From Bernardetiaceae bacterium (GTDB lineage Bacteria > Bacteroidota > Bacteroidia > Cytophagales > Thermoflexibacteraceae), in contig JANWVT010000013.1 of NCBI GenBank assembly GCA_025056255.1, forward strand, positions 1 to 64,000: 64,000 nt of DNA, given 5' to 3'. The notes below the pieces were generated by a model that had not been told where the DNA came from, did no database searches, and saw only the letters and a program-made list of their open reading frames with translations. This document shows, in pieces, positions 35,778-46,800 of the stretch. Within the stretch, counting starts at the first letter, position 1. Each line of letters starts with the position of its first letter. Made by a program: the position numbers and the translations under genes.

Positions 35778-37976
35778 TTATACAATAAATGGTGCTAATA
35801 CCAAGGCTACGATAGAAATAAGTTTCAGCAAGATATTCAGCGAAGGACCGGAGGTGTCTTTAAAGGGGTCGCCTACGGTGTCGCCTACTACTGCTGCCTT
35901 GTGGGGGTCAGACTTTTTGTAGTAAACCTGACCGTTAATTTCAACTCCTTCCTCAAAGCTCTTCTTGGCGTTGTCCCATGCGCCACCTGCATTGGACTGG
36001 AAAATTGCCATCAGTACTCCGGAAACAGTTACGCCTGCCAGTAACCCTCCGAGCGCTTCTTTTCCCATGCCTGGCATCAAGCCAATAGCAACGGGTGCAG
36101 CCACTGCTAGTAAGCCCGGCAGCACCATTTCGCGAATGGCAGCTTGTGTGGAAATTTCTACACACTTGCCATACTGAGCCTTTCCATCGGCTTCTTGGAA
36201 GGTTTTTACATCGGCTTCGCTCCAATCTTTTTGGTCTTTGTCGCCATTGCGACGCATTACCTCCAAAGCCCGCTTCAATTGCGGAATCTCATTGAATTGG
36301 CGCCGAACCTCTTGAATCATAGACATAGCTGCTCGTCCTACGGCACCCATTGCCAAAGCAGAAAATACAAAAGGCAACATGCCGCCAATGAGGAGTCCTG
36401 CCATCACGTTGGCTTTGGAAATATCAATAGAGGGCAGCTTAGCAGAAGTCATATAAGCGCCAAATAGCGCCAGAGCAGTGAGAGCAGCCGAGGCAATAGC
36501 AAAACCTTTTCCAATAGCGGCAGTGGTGTTGCCTACTGCATCTAGCTTATCGGTACGGTTGCGCACTTCTTTGGGTAGTTCGCTCATTTCGGCAATACCG
36601 CCGGCATTGTCTGAGATGGGTCCGTACGCATCTACCGCCAGTTGAATACCCAAATTAGAGAGCATTCCTACGGCAGCAATAGCAATACCATACAAGCCGC
36701 CAAAGTGGAATGCTAACACAATAGAAATTGCAATAATAAGTACGGGCAAGGCGGTGCTCATCATGCCTACGCCTAAGCCAGCAATAATATTAGTAGCAGC
36801 ACCTGTTGAAGACTGCCGCACGATAGATAGCACTGGGCTTTTGCCCATGCCCGTGTAGTATTCCGTAATAATACCTACCAGCACGCCACCAATCAGCCCC
36901 ACCACAGTTGCAATGAAGATACCCATAGAGGTCATTTCACGAGTAACACCATATAAGGTATCGTTAAATAGCCATTTTTCTGGCAACATACTGGTAATGA
37001 TGAAATAGGAAAGCACGACCATAATGGCAGAAGAGCCGAACTCGCCAATATTGAGCGCCTTTTGAGGATTACCACCTTCTTTCACTTTTACGAAAAACGT
37101 TCCAATAATAGAAACCAGAATGCCTACACCTGCTAGCATGAGAGGCAACAACACAGCCGAAAGCCCGTTAAATGTTTTGTCGAGTCCGATAAATTCAGCA
37201 TTCATGAAGGCAGCACCCAATACCATTGTGCCGATAATGGAACCTACATAGCTTTCGAATAGGTCTGCACCCATGCCCGCAACATCCCCTACGTTATCGC
37301 CCACGTTATCGGCAATAGTAGCGGGGTTGAGGGGGTGGTCTTCGGGGATACCTGCCTCTACTTTGCCCACTAAGTCGGCACCTACGTCGGCGGCTTTGGT
37401 GTAGATGCCTCCTCCTACACGTGCAAAAAGGGCAATAGAAGAGGCACCAAAAGAAAAGCCAGTGAGCACGGTAATCACGCGTGTAACATTTTCAGCAGTA
37501 TCGCTGCCAAACAAGTGGCTGTAGACAATAAACAACACGCTCAACCCAATGACGCCTAAACCTACCACGCCCATACCCATTACTGAGCCACCAGCAAAAG
37601 CAACTTCTAAGGCTTTGCCTAAGCTGTTGCGGGCTGCTGCCGTGGTTCGCACATTAGCCTTGGTAGCTACGCGCATCCCAATAAACCCTGCCAAAGCAGA
37701 AGAGAAAGCCCCCAGCACAAAGGATAGCGCTACTAACGGAGAAGAAGTTTGGTCGTTGGCTGAAACCCCAAGCAAAATAGCAATAGCCAGTACAAAAACA
37801 GCTAAAATGCGGTATTCAGCCTTTAAAAATGCCATAGCACCCTCGGCTATGCGCGCTGCAATGGCTGCCATTTTAGGTGAGCCGACATCTTGTTTATTAA
37901 TCCATGCCGTGCGAATAAAAACGTATAGGAGACCAATTGCTCCCAATCCGGGTAACACGTAGATAAGGTTTTTCAT
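35778..37976 (-). CDS. hppA: K+-dependent membrane-bound pyrophosphatase (ion pump)
   Basis: A 732-residue, about 16-helix protein that hydrolyses PPi and pumps Na+ or H+ across the inner membrane. Substrate-site motifs are intact: [31 protein letters not shown] and, near the C-terminus, KSFEEGVEI and [10 protein letters not shown]. The [10 protein letters not shown] motif has Ala where K+-independent pumps have Lys, so K+ stimulation is predicted. Na+ versus H+ cannot be decided without a structure-based alignment. Monocistronic with its own promoter and terminator. Confidence 0.95.
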   Translation of the reverse strand: MKNLIYVLPGLGAIGLLYVFIRTAWINKQDVGSPKMAAIAARIAEGAMAFLKAEYRILAVFVLAIAILLGVSANDQTSSPLVALSFVLGAFSSALAGFIGMRVATKANVRTTAAARNSLGKALEVAFAGGSVMGMGVVGLGVIGLSVLFIVYSHLFGSDTAENVTRVITVLTGFSFGASSIALFARVGGGIYTKAADVGADLVGKVEAGIPEDHPLNPATIADNVGDNVGDVAGMGADLFESYVGSIIGTMVLGAAFMNAEFIGLDKTFNGLSAVLLPLMLAGVGILVSIIGTFFVKVKEGGNPQKALNIGEFGSSAIMVVLSYFIITSMLPEKWLFNDTLYGVTREMTSMGIFIATVVGLIGGVLVGIITEYYTGMGKSPVLSIVRQSSTGAATNIIAGLGVGMMSTALPVLIIAISIVLAFHFGGLYGIAIAAVGMLSNLGIQLAVDAYGPISDNAGGIAEMSELPKEVRNRTDKLDAVGNTTAAIGKGFAIASAALTALALFGAYMTSAKLPSIDISKANVMAGLLIGGMLPFVFSALAMGAVGRAAMSMIQEVRRQFNEIPQLKRALEVMRRNGDKDQKDWSEADVKTFQEADGKAQYGKCVEISTQAAIREMVLPGLLAVAAPVAIGLMPGMGKEALGGLLAGVTVSGVLMAIFQSNAGGAWDNAKKSFEEGVEINGQVYYKKSDPHKAAVVGDTVGDPFKDTSGPSLNILLKLISIVALVLAPFIV

Positions 37977-38025
37977 GCAAAATCTGATTTCGTTGTAAGT
38001 TTCAGGTTATACACTTGCAAGATTG

Positions 38026-38057
38026 CAAAGATAAACGAACACAGCTTTGATTTGCAA
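38026..38057 (-). promoter_or_regulatory. Promoter of hppA
   Basis: Minus-strand TTG (38057-38055), 21-bp spacer, TATCTTTG (38033-38026), about 45 bases before the ATG after allowing for the start point. Confidence 0.55.
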
Positions 38058-38150
38058 GAAAATACACTAACCTTGCAGCGCGCTTCCATAAAGAAAGGTT
38101 GCACAGTTCAGGGGCTTTCTCTATCTTAACTGCCCAATCAAAGAATCATC

Positions 38151-39434
38151 ATGGTGCAAAATGCTTTTTCGGCGCTAAGTTGGCAGCGCACGCTCTACGT
38201 CAACGGCTTTGCAGGCAAACGCCCCAAAGTGCCTGCACAATGGCACGAGCTGTACAAAGCAGGCAAAGAGGTTATGTCGGAAAAGGCTTTTGCCTACATA
38301 GCTGGTGGAGCAGGTTTGGAAAAAACCATGGAAGCCAATCGTCGCGGCTTTGAGCAGCTGCAAATTGTGCCGCGCATGTTGCAAAATGTAGAACAGCGCA
38401 ACCTAAGCATCACGCTTTTTGGCAAGTTACTGCCTTCGCCTTTCCTGCTCAGCCCCATAGGTGTGTTGGAAATGGTGCATAGCGAGGCAGATTTGGCAGT
38501 GGCACGAGCAGCGGCAGCATTCCATGTTCCTTTTATTTTCTCCAACCAAGCCTCTGTGCCAATGGAGCAAACAGCTGCTGCTATGGGCAACAGCCCCAGA
38601 TGGTTTCAACTTTATTGGAGTAAGTCGGATGAGTTAGTAGCCAGTTTGGTACAGCGTGCCGAACGCAGTGGCTGCCAAGCCATTGTGGTTACCTTAGATA
38701 CTACAATGCTCGGTTGGCGTCCGCGCGACCTAAATTTGGGCTATTTGCCTTTTATGGAAGGCAAAGGTATTGCACAATACACTTCCGACCCTGTTTTTAT
38801 GCAACTGGTACGCGAACAGTTGCACCAACCACAAGCGCTGGAAACCAAGCCCCCCATTACTTGGCAAGCCATCAGAGGGCTGTGGAAAATGGCGAGCGCT
38901 TTTCCCGGCAATCCTTTGGCGAATATGTTTTCGCCACTGCCTCGTGCTGCTGTGAGGCTATTTGTCAATATCTACTCGCGCCCTTCACTCACTTGGGAAA
39001 ACCTGCGATTTTTGCGGCAGCATACGCGTTTACCAATCGTATTGAAAGGTATTTTACACCCAGAAGATGCTCGCCGTGCAATAGATGAAGGCATTGATGG
39101 CATCATGGTCTCTAACCATGGTGGCAGGCAAGTGGACGGTGCCATTGCTGCCATAGATGCCTTGCCCGAGATAGTACAGGCTGTTGCAGGCAAAATTCCC
39201 GTGCTGATGGATAGCGGCATTCGTTCCGGTGCCGATGCTTTCAAAGCGCTTGCCTTAGGGGCTACGGCGGTGGGTATTGGCAGACCCTATGCCTTTGGAT
39301 TGGCAATTGGTGGAGAAAGAGGTGTTCGCGAAGTAATTAGCCATTTTCTTGCAGACCTTGAACTCAACATGGCGCTATCAGGATGCAAAAATATATTGGA
39401 GGTTAGGGAAGCTACCTTAAAAAGGCGCTCATAA
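38151..39434 (+). CDS. FMN-dependent 2-hydroxy-acid oxidase/dehydrogenase
   Basis: A 427-residue TIM-barrel flavoenzyme of the lactate oxidase/glycolate oxidase/L-lactate dehydrogenase family. The catalytic H323 and R326 are in VSNHGGRQVDG; FQLYW, TLDTTMLGWRPRDL and VLKGILHPEDA mark the FMN and substrate sites; DSGIRSGADAFKALALGA binds phosphate. It oxidises an L-2-hydroxy acid to the 2-oxo acid. The N-terminal 40 residues precede the usual family start. The substrate cannot be told from sequence. Confidence 0.88.
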   Translation: MVQNAFSALSWQRTLYVNGFAGKRPKVPAQWHELYKAGKEVMSEKAFAYIAGGAGLEKTMEANRRGFEQLQIVPRMLQNVEQRNLSITLFGKLLPSPFLLSPIGVLEMVHSEADLAVARAAAAFHVPFIFSNQASVPMEQTAAAMGNSPRWFQLYWSKSDELVASLVQRAERSGCQAIVVTLDTTMLGWRPRDLNLGYLPFMEGKGIAQYTSDPVFMQLVREQLHQPQALETKPPITWQAIRGLWKMASAFPGNPLANMFSPLPRAAVRLFVNIYSRPSLTWENLRFLRQHTRLPIVLKGILHPEDARRAIDEGIDGIMVSNHGGRQVDGAIAAIDALPEIVQAVAGKIPVLMDSGIRSGADAFKALALGATAVGIGRPYAFGLAIGGERGVREVISHFLADLELNMALSGCKNILEVREATLKRRS

Positions 39435-39546
39435 ATTTCAATTTCCGCGCCCTGTTACACGCCCTGTTATCTAATCATCTTGTTAACCTCAAAAAAACTG
39501 TAAAAAGGTATGGGGTGCTAACAACGGCACAGTCGCTTAGTAATAA

Positions 39547-39590
39547 AAAAATCCGAAGGGTAAGCGGAGCAACCGTTCCTTCGGATTTTT
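39547..39590. terminator. Bidirectional terminator between the hydroxy-acid oxidase and thrA
   Basis: AAAAATCCGAAGG (39547-39559) pairs perfectly with CCTTCGGATTTTT (39578-39590). With T-runs on both exits it serves the convergent genes on either side. Confidence 0.85.
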
Positions 39591-39605
39591 GCAGATAAGC
39601 GAGGC

Positions 39606-42050
39606 TCAGGACAAATAATTAGCAATGCGAATTAAGTCGGCAAATACGCCCGCTGCCGTTACCTCTGCTCCTGCGCCCGAGCCTTTCACCACCATTGGGC
39701 GCTCCGGATAACGAACGGTTGTAAAGGCAATAATATTGTCTGAGCCGGAGAGTGAAGCAAAAGGATGTTCTTGCCCAACAGCATCAAGAGAAATGGTAGC
39801 TTTTCCGTCTTCAAAACGGGCGATGCAGCGCAATTTTTCGCCTTTTTCAGCAGCTTGTTGGCGCATACGCTCAAAGTGAGCATCATAAGTTTCCAACACT
39901 TGGAAAAACTCCTCTACGGTTGGGGCATCCATGCAAGGTTGGGGCAAAAACCCGTTAATAGTAATATCTTCAAACTCCATGGCATAGCCACATTCGCGTG
40001 CCAGAATGAGAATTTTGCGTCCTACGTCTTTGCAACTCAGGTCTTCACGCGGGTCGGGTTCGGTATAGCCTTTTTGCTTAGCTTCTTTCACTACTTGGCT
40101 AAAAGGTACTGAGCCATCGAAAGTGTTGAAAATATAAGATAATGTGCCGGATAGCACTGCCTCTATGCGAATAATTTTATCGCCGCTGTTGATTAAGTCG
40201 CGCAAAGTGCTAATGACAGGTAGCGCCGCTCCTACATTGGTTTCATAAAGCATGATAACACCGTGCTGCTTAGCAAGGCGCCGATTGCGAATGTATTGTT
40301 CATAACTGCTTGAAGAGGCAATTTTATTAGGTGTAACGATTGAAATACTGGCTTTGAGAATTTCGTCGTATGTGTTAGCAACTACCGCACTGGCAGTATT
40401 ATCTACAAACACCGAATTGGCAAGATTGATTTCATTCATTTGCTTAACAAACTCATGAATATCAGAAGGCACACCGCCTTCCAGCTCTTCGCGCCATTGC
40501 TCAATTGAAATGCCGTTTTCTTTGAACAACATTTTGCGGCTATTGGCAAGTCCCACAATGCGAAACTCAAGGTTGTATTCTTGTCTGAGATAGTCGCGCT
40601 GGGCTTGCATTTGTTTGAGCAAGGTACTACCGATTAGCCCTGTACCTGCCATAAAAATATTGAGCACTTTTGTGTCCGACTCAAAGAATGCTTGGTGCAA
40701 TGCTCGGAGAGCTTTCACTTCATCTGCCTTACTAATAACGGCTGAGATGTTCAGCTCCGAAGAACCTTGTGCAATAGCTACTACGTTGATACCGTTGCGT
40801 CCTAATGCTTGGAACATCCGCCCAGCAACGCCACTAGTGCGTCGCATATCTTTGCCTACAATGGCAATAATAGAAAGGTTGGTTTCTACAATTACCTCAT
40901 CCAGTAGTGCATTGCGAATTTCAAAGGCAAATTCTTTTTCGATGAGTTGCTTTGCAGTTGCCGATTCTTCGGGTTTTACAGCCAGACAAATGGAGTGTTC
41001 GGAAGAAGCTTGTGTGATGAGGATAACGCTAATTTTACCTGCTGCCAATGCACCAAACAAGCGGGCAGAAATACCAGCTACTCCTACCATACCACTTCCT
41101 TGTACACGCAACAGCGCAATATGGCTAATTGAAGTAATGCCTTTAATCGGGCGACCATTGTAGGCAGACTCTTTGCTAATGAAGGTGCCTTGAAAGTCGG
41201 TATTGAACGTATTGCGAATTACAATGGGAACATCTGCCTTCATGGCTGGTACCATTGTGGGAGGGTAAATAACTTTTGCCCCAAAATGCGACATTTCCAT
41301 AGCTTCCTCATAGGTCAGTGCCGGAATAGACTGAGCCTGCGGTACTTTACGCGGGTCGCAAGTCATCACCCCGTCCACGTCTGTCCAAATCTCGGCGACG
41401 GAAGCCTGCAAAGCTGCTGCAAAAATGGAGCATGTGTAATCCGAACCGCCGCGTCCCAATGTAACCGTATCGCCGTTAGGGGCGCTGCCAATAAATCCTG
41501 TAGCAATAATTAGTCCCGGGGTAGCCGCCACATATTCCTGAATTAGCGGATTGGTAGCTTCAAAATCAACAGTGGCATTGCCATAACGCCCGTCGGTTTT
41601 GATAACTTTGGTAGTATCCAAATACGTTGCCAGCAAGCCCTGTTCGCGTGCTGCCTCGCTGATGATAGTGCAGGAGAGTCGTTCGCCAAAACTCATGACG
41701 TAGTCCAATGCGCGCACACTCATTTCATTAAGCAGAAAAATGCCATTGAGTAGCTCTTCCAACTCGTTGAGCATAGCTTTTACTTTGGCGAGTGTGGCAC
41801 TTTGTTGGCGAACATCTATGAGTTCTTTTACACAGTCTAAGTGGCGTTTCTCAATATGGGCAAAAAGTGTTTTGTAATTTGTATCGTCGTTGGCGGCAGC
41901 TTTTGCCGTTGCAATGAGTTCATCGGTGATGCCTCCCAACGCCGAACATACTACTACTTTTGCTTCTGGGTCATTTTTGATAATGTTTACCACATGGCGG
42001 ATGCGCTCGGCATTTTGCACCGAAGAGCCTCCGAATTTTAGTACTTTCAT
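39606..42050 (-). CDS. thrA: Bifunctional aspartokinase / homoserine dehydrogenase
   Basis: An 814-residue fusion catalysing the first and third steps from aspartate to threonine and methionine. The kinase part (1 to about 300) starts MKVLKFGGSSVQN and has LGRGGSDYTCSI; two ACT-like regulatory units span about 310-460 (VGVAGISARLFGAL, VAGRMFQALGRNGIN); the dehydrogenase part (about 465 to end) begins IFMAGTGLIGSTLL and has PDPREDLSCKDVGRKILILAR-like spacing. The rest of the Thr operon (thrB, thrC) is not adjacent. The attenuator upstream suggests control by charged tRNA-Thr. Confidence 0.95.
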   Translation of the reverse strand: MKVLKFGGSSVQNAERIRHVVNIIKNDPEAKVVVCSALGGITDELIATAKAAANDDTNYKTLFAHIEKRHLDCVKELIDVRQQSATLAKVKAMLNELEELLNGIFLLNEMSVRALDYVMSFGERLSCTIISEAAREQGLLATYLDTTKVIKTDGRYGNATVDFEATNPLIQEYVAATPGLIIATGFIGSAPNGDTVTLGRGGSDYTCSIFAAALQASVAEIWTDVDGVMTCDPRKVPQAQSIPALTYEEAMEMSHFGAKVIYPPTMVPAMKADVPIVIRNTFNTDFQGTFISKESAYNGRPIKGITSISHIALLRVQGSGMVGVAGISARLFGALAAGKISVILITQASSEHSICLAVKPEESATAKQLIEKEFAFEIRNALLDEVIVETNLSIIAIVGKDMRRTSGVAGRMFQALGRNGINVVAIAQGSSELNISAVISKADEVKALRALHQAFFESDTKVLNIFMAGTGLIGSTLLKQMQAQRDYLRQEYNLEFRIVGLANSRKMLFKENGISIEQWREELEGGVPSDIHEFVKQMNEINLANSVFVDNTASAVVANTYDEILKASISIVTPNKIASSSSYEQYIRNRRLAKQHGVIMLYETNVGAALPVISTLRDLINSGDKIIRIEAVLSGTLSYIFNTFDGSVPFSQVVKEAKQKGYTEPDPREDLSCKDVGRKILILARECGYAMEFEDITINGFLPQPCMDAPTVEEFFQVLETYDAHFERMRQQAAEKGEKLRCIARFEDGKATISLDAVGQEHPFASLSGSDNIIAFTTVRYPERPMVVKGSGAGAEVTAAGVFADLIRIANYLS

Positions 42051-42073
42051 AATAGGTTTGGATGAGTGAGGTT

Positions 42074-42105
42074 AAAAACAATTCAGACACTTCTTGTGCC
42101 GTTGT
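42074..42105 (-). terminator. Attenuator terminator in front of thrA
   Basis: Minus strand: ACAA-C-GGCAC-loop AAGAA-GTGTC-TGAA-TTGT followed by TTTT. The inner five-pair stem (one G-T) and outer four-pair stem are separated by a small internal loop. It ends 24 bp before the thrA ATG, the right place for regulated termination. Confidence 0.55.
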
Positions 42106-42150
42106 CAAATAGCTACAAAACAGAAATAAGTTCGATACGAGTGTGTACAG

Positions 42151-42228
42151 TTAGCATGCCCCGAAGGGCATAGTGGTTGTCATGCCGCATGTGGTTGTGT
42201 TGTGAAAAGCAGCAATTATTGCGAACAT
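42151..42228 (-). CDS. Threonine-rich leader peptide of thrA
   Basis: ATG at 42228 to TAA at 42151, 25 codons. The product begins MFAIIAAFH, contains NTTTCGMTTTM and ends PFGAC: six Thr, three Met (with start) and two adjacent Ile in 25 residues. These are the amino acids made from the pathway that thrA opens. A hairpin overlaps its last codons and a terminator lies 45 bp further on, before thrA. This is the layout of ribosome-mediated attenuation as in the E. coli thr leader. The peptide is too short for a product of its own. Confidence 0.8.
   Translation of the reverse strand: MFAIIAAFHNTTTCGMTTTMPFGAC
42156..42171 (-). promoter_or_regulatory. Hairpin at the end of the leader peptide
   Basis: ATGCCC-TTCG-GGGCAT on the minus strand: a six-pair stem closed by a stable UUCG loop, over the last codons of the leader peptide. 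An alternative pairing of the upstream GGCAT (Gly-Met codons) with ATGCC exists, so ribosome position could choose between the two. Confidence 0.55.
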
Positions 42229-42254
42229 ACTGTACCGGTGTGGATAAGGCGTTG

Positions 42255-42262
42255 CAAAGCTA
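42255..42262 (-). promoter_or_regulatory. -7 box of the thrA leader transcript
   Basis: TAGCTTTG on the minus strand, 26 bp before the leader-peptide ATG. Upstream on that strand is a T-rich tract (CTTTTTTG) in place of a single well-placed TTTG. Confidence 0.5.
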
Positions 42263-42387
42263 TCAATAAAATTTTGCAAAAAAGAAAAAACCGAGTGGGT
42301 TTTATTGCAGTTTTATTTGTTGCCAGATTAACTCCGATGCAACAATTTTGCACAGAGATATTTCAATTACACTAAATCACTTGAATT

Positions 42388-43209
42388 ATGGGACAAATTC
42401 AATGGGAAACCATTAAGGAATACAAAGAAATTTTGTTCACCTACTACAATGGCATTGGCAAAATTAGCATCAATCGCCCGCATGTGCACAATGCCTTTAC
42501 GCCGCTAACAGTGCAAGAAATGATTGATGCTATGACGCACTGCCGCTACGACGACCGCATTGGTGTTGTTATTCTAACCGGTGAAGGCGGTAAAGCTTTT
42601 TGCAGTGGCGGCGACCAAAGCGTGCGCGGGCATGGTGGCTACGTAGGCGAAGATGGCGTACCGCGGCTTAACGTATTAGACTTGCAAAAGCTTATCCGAA
42701 GCATTCCCAAACCTGTCATTGCCATGGTAGCAGGCTGGGCAATTGGCGGCGGGCATGTGCTGCACGTAGTCTGTGACCTTACCATTGCTGCCGATAATGC
42801 CCGCTTCGGACAAACCGGACCGAAGGTAGGTAGCTTTGATGGTGGCTTTGGCGCCAGTTATCTGGCTCGCATTGTTGGGCAGAAAAAAGCCCGCGAAATT
42901 TGGTATCTATGCGACCAGTACGATGCACAAGAAGCCCTGCAAATGGGCTTGGTGAACAAAGTGGTGCCGTTGGAAAAGTTGGAAGAAGAAACAGTAGCTT
43001 GGTGTAACAAAATCTTGGAAAAATCTCCGATTGCACTGCGCATGCTGAAAGCCTCTTTTAATGCCGAGCTAGACGGACAGGCAGGCATTCAAGAACTGGC
43101 AGGTAATGCCACCCTACTCTACTACCTGACCGACGAAGCCAAAGAAGGTAAAAATGCTTTCTTAGAAAAACGCAAGCCCGACTTTAGCAAGTTTCCTAAG
43201 TTTCCGTAA
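42388..43209 (+). CDS. menB: 1,4-Dihydroxy-2-naphthoyl-CoA synthase
   Basis: A 273-residue crotonase-fold enzyme of menaquinone synthesis, closing the second ring of o-succinylbenzoyl-CoA. MenB hallmarks are present: [65 protein letters not shown] and the C-terminal [18 protein letters not shown]. These separate it from beta-oxidation hydratases. The other men genes are not in the window. Expected location is the cytoplasm, near the membrane. Confidence 0.95.
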   Translation: MGQIQWETIKEYKEILFTYYNGIGKISINRPHVHNAFTPLTVQEMIDAMTHCRYDDRIGVVILTGEGGKAFCSGGDQSVRGHGGYVGEDGVPRLNVLDLQKLIRSIPKPVIAMVAGWAIGGGHVLHVVCDLTIAADNARFGQTGPKVGSFDGGFGASYLARIVGQKKAREIWYLCDQYDAQEALQMGLVNKVVPLEKLEEETVAWCNKILEKSPIALRMLKASFNAELDGQAGIQELAGNATLLYYLTDEAKEGKNAFLEKRKPDFSKFPKFP

Positions 43210-43304
43210 TAGTCGTGTGAGCCAAACGGTTGGTCAAATTGGCTGATACTGAGTAGCAGTATGCAGTTTCCCTCTAAACAAGTTTGCAGTATGACAACTT
43301 AAAT

Positions 43305-43778
43305 ATGACCAACTATCCCTTCAGCTTTGTTCCGCAAGACCGCCTCATATGGGTTTCTGCCTACGACAAAGAAACCTTGTGTAGAAAAATTATAGCGGCG
43401 ACCTATCAGCAAGGTGAAGCCCGCATGAGTCGGCATAAGTTTAATGGAATAAGCACTGGCGATGGTAGTTTCCAACTGGCACAGTGGGTCAGCCATCCCA
43501 ACCTGTTTTTGCCGCTGTTGCACTGCAAAATTGAACCAACCCAATCAGGATGCCTGATTTTTGTACGGTGCAGCCTGTTTTTCAGCACGCAGGTATTGGT
43601 GGCAGCAGGTTTATTGTTCTTATTGGCTGCTGCACTGTATTACTTAACCATACAAAAAGAGTGGATTTACTCTGTTACTCTTTTGCTTGCCATGGGTTTG
43701 TTTTACCTGACCGTTTTAGGGAACTATCACCTGCAAAAACAAATCAGTTTACATTTGTTGCAAAGGGTAATTGCATAA
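43305..43778 (+). CDS. Hypothetical membrane protein (157 aa)
   Basis: Starts MTNYPFSFVP at 43305; a TTG 21 bases earlier is less likely. Residues 1-95 are soluble, with FNGISTGDGSFQLAQWV, then two TM helices at about 103-122 and 128-145, and a short tail QKQISLHLLQRVIA. The layout (soluble head, two C-terminal helices) is seen in many uncharacterised Bacteroidota proteins. No family recognised. It sits 95 bp after menB. Confidence 0.6.
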   Translation: MTNYPFSFVPQDRLIWVSAYDKETLCRKIIAATYQQGEARMSRHKFNGISTGDGSFQLAQWVSHPNLFLPLLHCKIEPTQSGCLIFVRCSLFFSTQVLVAAGLLFLLAAALYYLTIQKEWIYSVTLLLAMGLFYLTVLGNYHLQKQISLHLLQRVIA

Positions 43779-43846
43779 GTCGGCTGCTCACCCCCAAAAT
43801 AAAATCCTAATTTGACTAATTTGGTTGCCCAAACAAACCGGATTGC

Positions 43847-46800
43847 ATGAAGACTATACGTTATGGAATAGCCCTTACGCTTGTGTTGCTTGGCTGTAAG
43901 CAGGAAAACAATACTTATCAACCACAAGATGCACTCTTTACTGCACTTTCGCCTGCCGAAACAGGCATCCGTTTCACTAATACCGTTACCCCCGAAAAGG
44001 ATTTCAACATATTCAACTACCGCAATTTTTACAACGGTGGCGGGGTTGCCATTGGCGACATCAACAACGACGGGCTGCCCGATATTTTCCTAACCTCCAA
44101 TCAGGGCGACTGCAAATTGTTTTTGAACAAAGGCAACTTCCAATTTGAAGACATCACCCAAAAAGCAGGAGTAGCCGGCAAACGCGCATGGAGCACAGGG
44201 GTAACCTTTGCCGACATCAACGCCGACGGCTGGATGGATATTTACGTGTGCAACAGCGGCAATAAAAAAGGTGATGACAAAGCCAACGAACTCTACATCA
44301 ACAACGGCAACCTGACTTTTACCGAAAAAGCCGCTGAGTACGGCTTAGACGACCGCGGCTATGGCACACACGCCGCCTTCTTTGACTACGACCGCGATGG
44401 CGACTTAGACCTCTACCTGCTCAACAACAGTTTTACGCCCATCGGGCGGCTGGGCTATGCCAACCTGCGCGAACAACGCGACCCGCTCGGTGGCGACAAG
44501 CTCTTCCGCAACGACAACGGTAAGTTTACCGATGTAAGCGAACAAGCAGGCATCTACGGCAGCCTTATCGGCTTTGGGCTGGGCATCACCATTGGAGATG
44601 TAAATAATGACAACTGGCTGGATATTTACATTTCCAACGACTTTTACGAACGCGACTACCTCTATGTGAATCAACGCAACGGCACGTTTGCCGAACTTTC
44701 CAAAGATTACTTCCAACACGAGAGCCTCTCTTCCATGGGAGCCGATATTGCCGACCTGAACAACGACGGCTGGCAGGATATCTACGTAACCGATATGCTG
44801 CCTTGGGACGATTACCGCCTGAAAACCACCACTACCTTTGAAGGCTATGACCTCTTTAACCTCAAACTCAGCCGCGATTTTTACTACCAGTACAACCAAA
44901 ATTCGCTGCAACTTAACAACGGCAATGGCACATTCAGCGAAGTGGCACGGCTGGCACAAGTCCATGCCACCGATTGGAGCTGGGGAGCACTCATTTTTGA
45001 CATGGACAACGACGGGCAAAAAGACATTTTCGTTGCCAACGGTATCCATAAAAACCTCACCGACCAAGATTTTGTCAATTTTCTGGCAAGCGAAGAAAAT
45101 CTGCGCCGCGTACAAACCGGTAATTTCAACATTCAGGAATATTTAGACCTGATGGAAACCAAACCCGTAAGCAACTATGCCTTCCACAACATGGGCAACA
45201 TGCATTTTGTAAACAAAGCCCGCGAATGGGGACTTGGTGAACCCGGCTTTTCCAACGGAGCAGCCTATGGCGACTTGGACAACGACGGCGACTTAGACCT
45301 GATTGTGAACAACGTGAACATGCCCGTTGGCATTTACCGCAATAATGCAACAGAGAAGTTAGGAAACAACTTCCTGAAAATCAAACTTAAAGGCACACCT
45401 ACCAATCCCAACGGAATCGGAGCGAAAGTGGCTGTTTACCACGGCGGCACTGTGCAATGGTTGCAACAAATGCCCAATCGCGGCTTTCAGTCTTCGGTAG
45501 ATTGGACACTGGTATTTGGCTTAGGCAAAGCTACACAAATAGATTCGGTTGTGGTCATCTGGACAGACGACAAGATGCAGACCTTGGGCAAAACCCAAAT
45601 CAATCAGACCTTAACACTTAACTATGCCAACGCCAACCAAACTTGGCAACCCGAAAAAGTACAATCCGAAGGCTATTTTGCCGATGCCACTGCCCAAACA
45701 GGGCTTCAGTTCGTTCATCGGGAAAGCGAGTTTGTGGACTTCAAACGCGATGCGCTGCTCAAACAAAAATACTCTACGCAAGGTCCTGCACTGGCAACGG
45801 GCGATGTAAACGGCGACGGGCTGGAAGATATTTTCTTTGGCGGTGCAGCAGGTCAGCCCTCGCAGCTTTGGCTGCAACAAACCGGCGGAAAGTTTGCTCT
45901 CAAACCTGTTGCTGCCTTCGATGCCGACAAAGCTACCGAAGCCGTTGATGCAGTTTTCTTTGATGCCGACGGCGACGGCGACATGGATTTGTTTGTAGTT
46001 ACGGGCAGCAACGAGTTCAACCCCGAAGATGACCTGTTGCAAGACTTGCTCTACCTCAACGACGGCAAAGGCAATTTCACCAAAGATGAGCGCTTGCCCA
46101 AACTCTACGACAGCGGAGCAGCCGTTGCTGCCGCCGATTTTGACAAAGATGGCGATACAGACCTTTTCGTAGCTAACCGGCTGATTCCTGCTAAATACGG
46201 ACTGAATCCGCCGCATACCTTGCTCATTAACGACGGAACAGGCAATTTTAAAAACTATACCAAGCGCTACCTGCCCGACATGGAAACAATCGGGATGCTG
46301 ACCGATGCGGCATGGGCAGACACCGACGGCGACGGCTACCAAGATTTGATACTTTTCGGCGAGTGGAACGCCCCCATTTTGTACAAAAATCAGCAAGGAC
46401 GCCATTTCATAGCCGATGAATCTTTTGCCAAAGCGGCGGCAAGCGGCTTTTGGCATACTGTTGTGCCAATGGATGTGGATAATGACGGCGACATAGACCT
46501 GATAGCGGGCAATTTGGGGCTAAATTCTCGTCTGCGGATAGATGCCGCACATCCGGCTGAGTTGCACATCAACGATTTTGACCGCAACGGCGAAATTGAG
46601 CAAATTATTTCTTGCCCTGCCGAAGATGGCAAAAACTACCCCATGCTGCTCAAAGGCGACCTGCAAGTGCAGGTGCCAATGATTAAGAAAAAATACCTGA
46701 AATTCACCGACTATGCCGCCAAACCTATCAACCAAATATTTGATGCGGCGCAAATGGAAGGCGCTATCGTAAAAACTGCCACCGAACAGCGCACGGGAGT

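Noticed and set aside
39445-39470. Direct repeat CGCCCTGTTA x2 after the hydroxy-acid oxidase gene
   Set aside because: Two copies of ten bases with no partner elsewhere in the window; can be chance.
44405-46456. Long minus-strand frames (236 and 281 codons) inside the FG-GAP gene
   Set aside because: They mirror the repeated Asp/Gly/Asn codons of the sense gene; no start context, no recognisable product, and the sense protein is certain.
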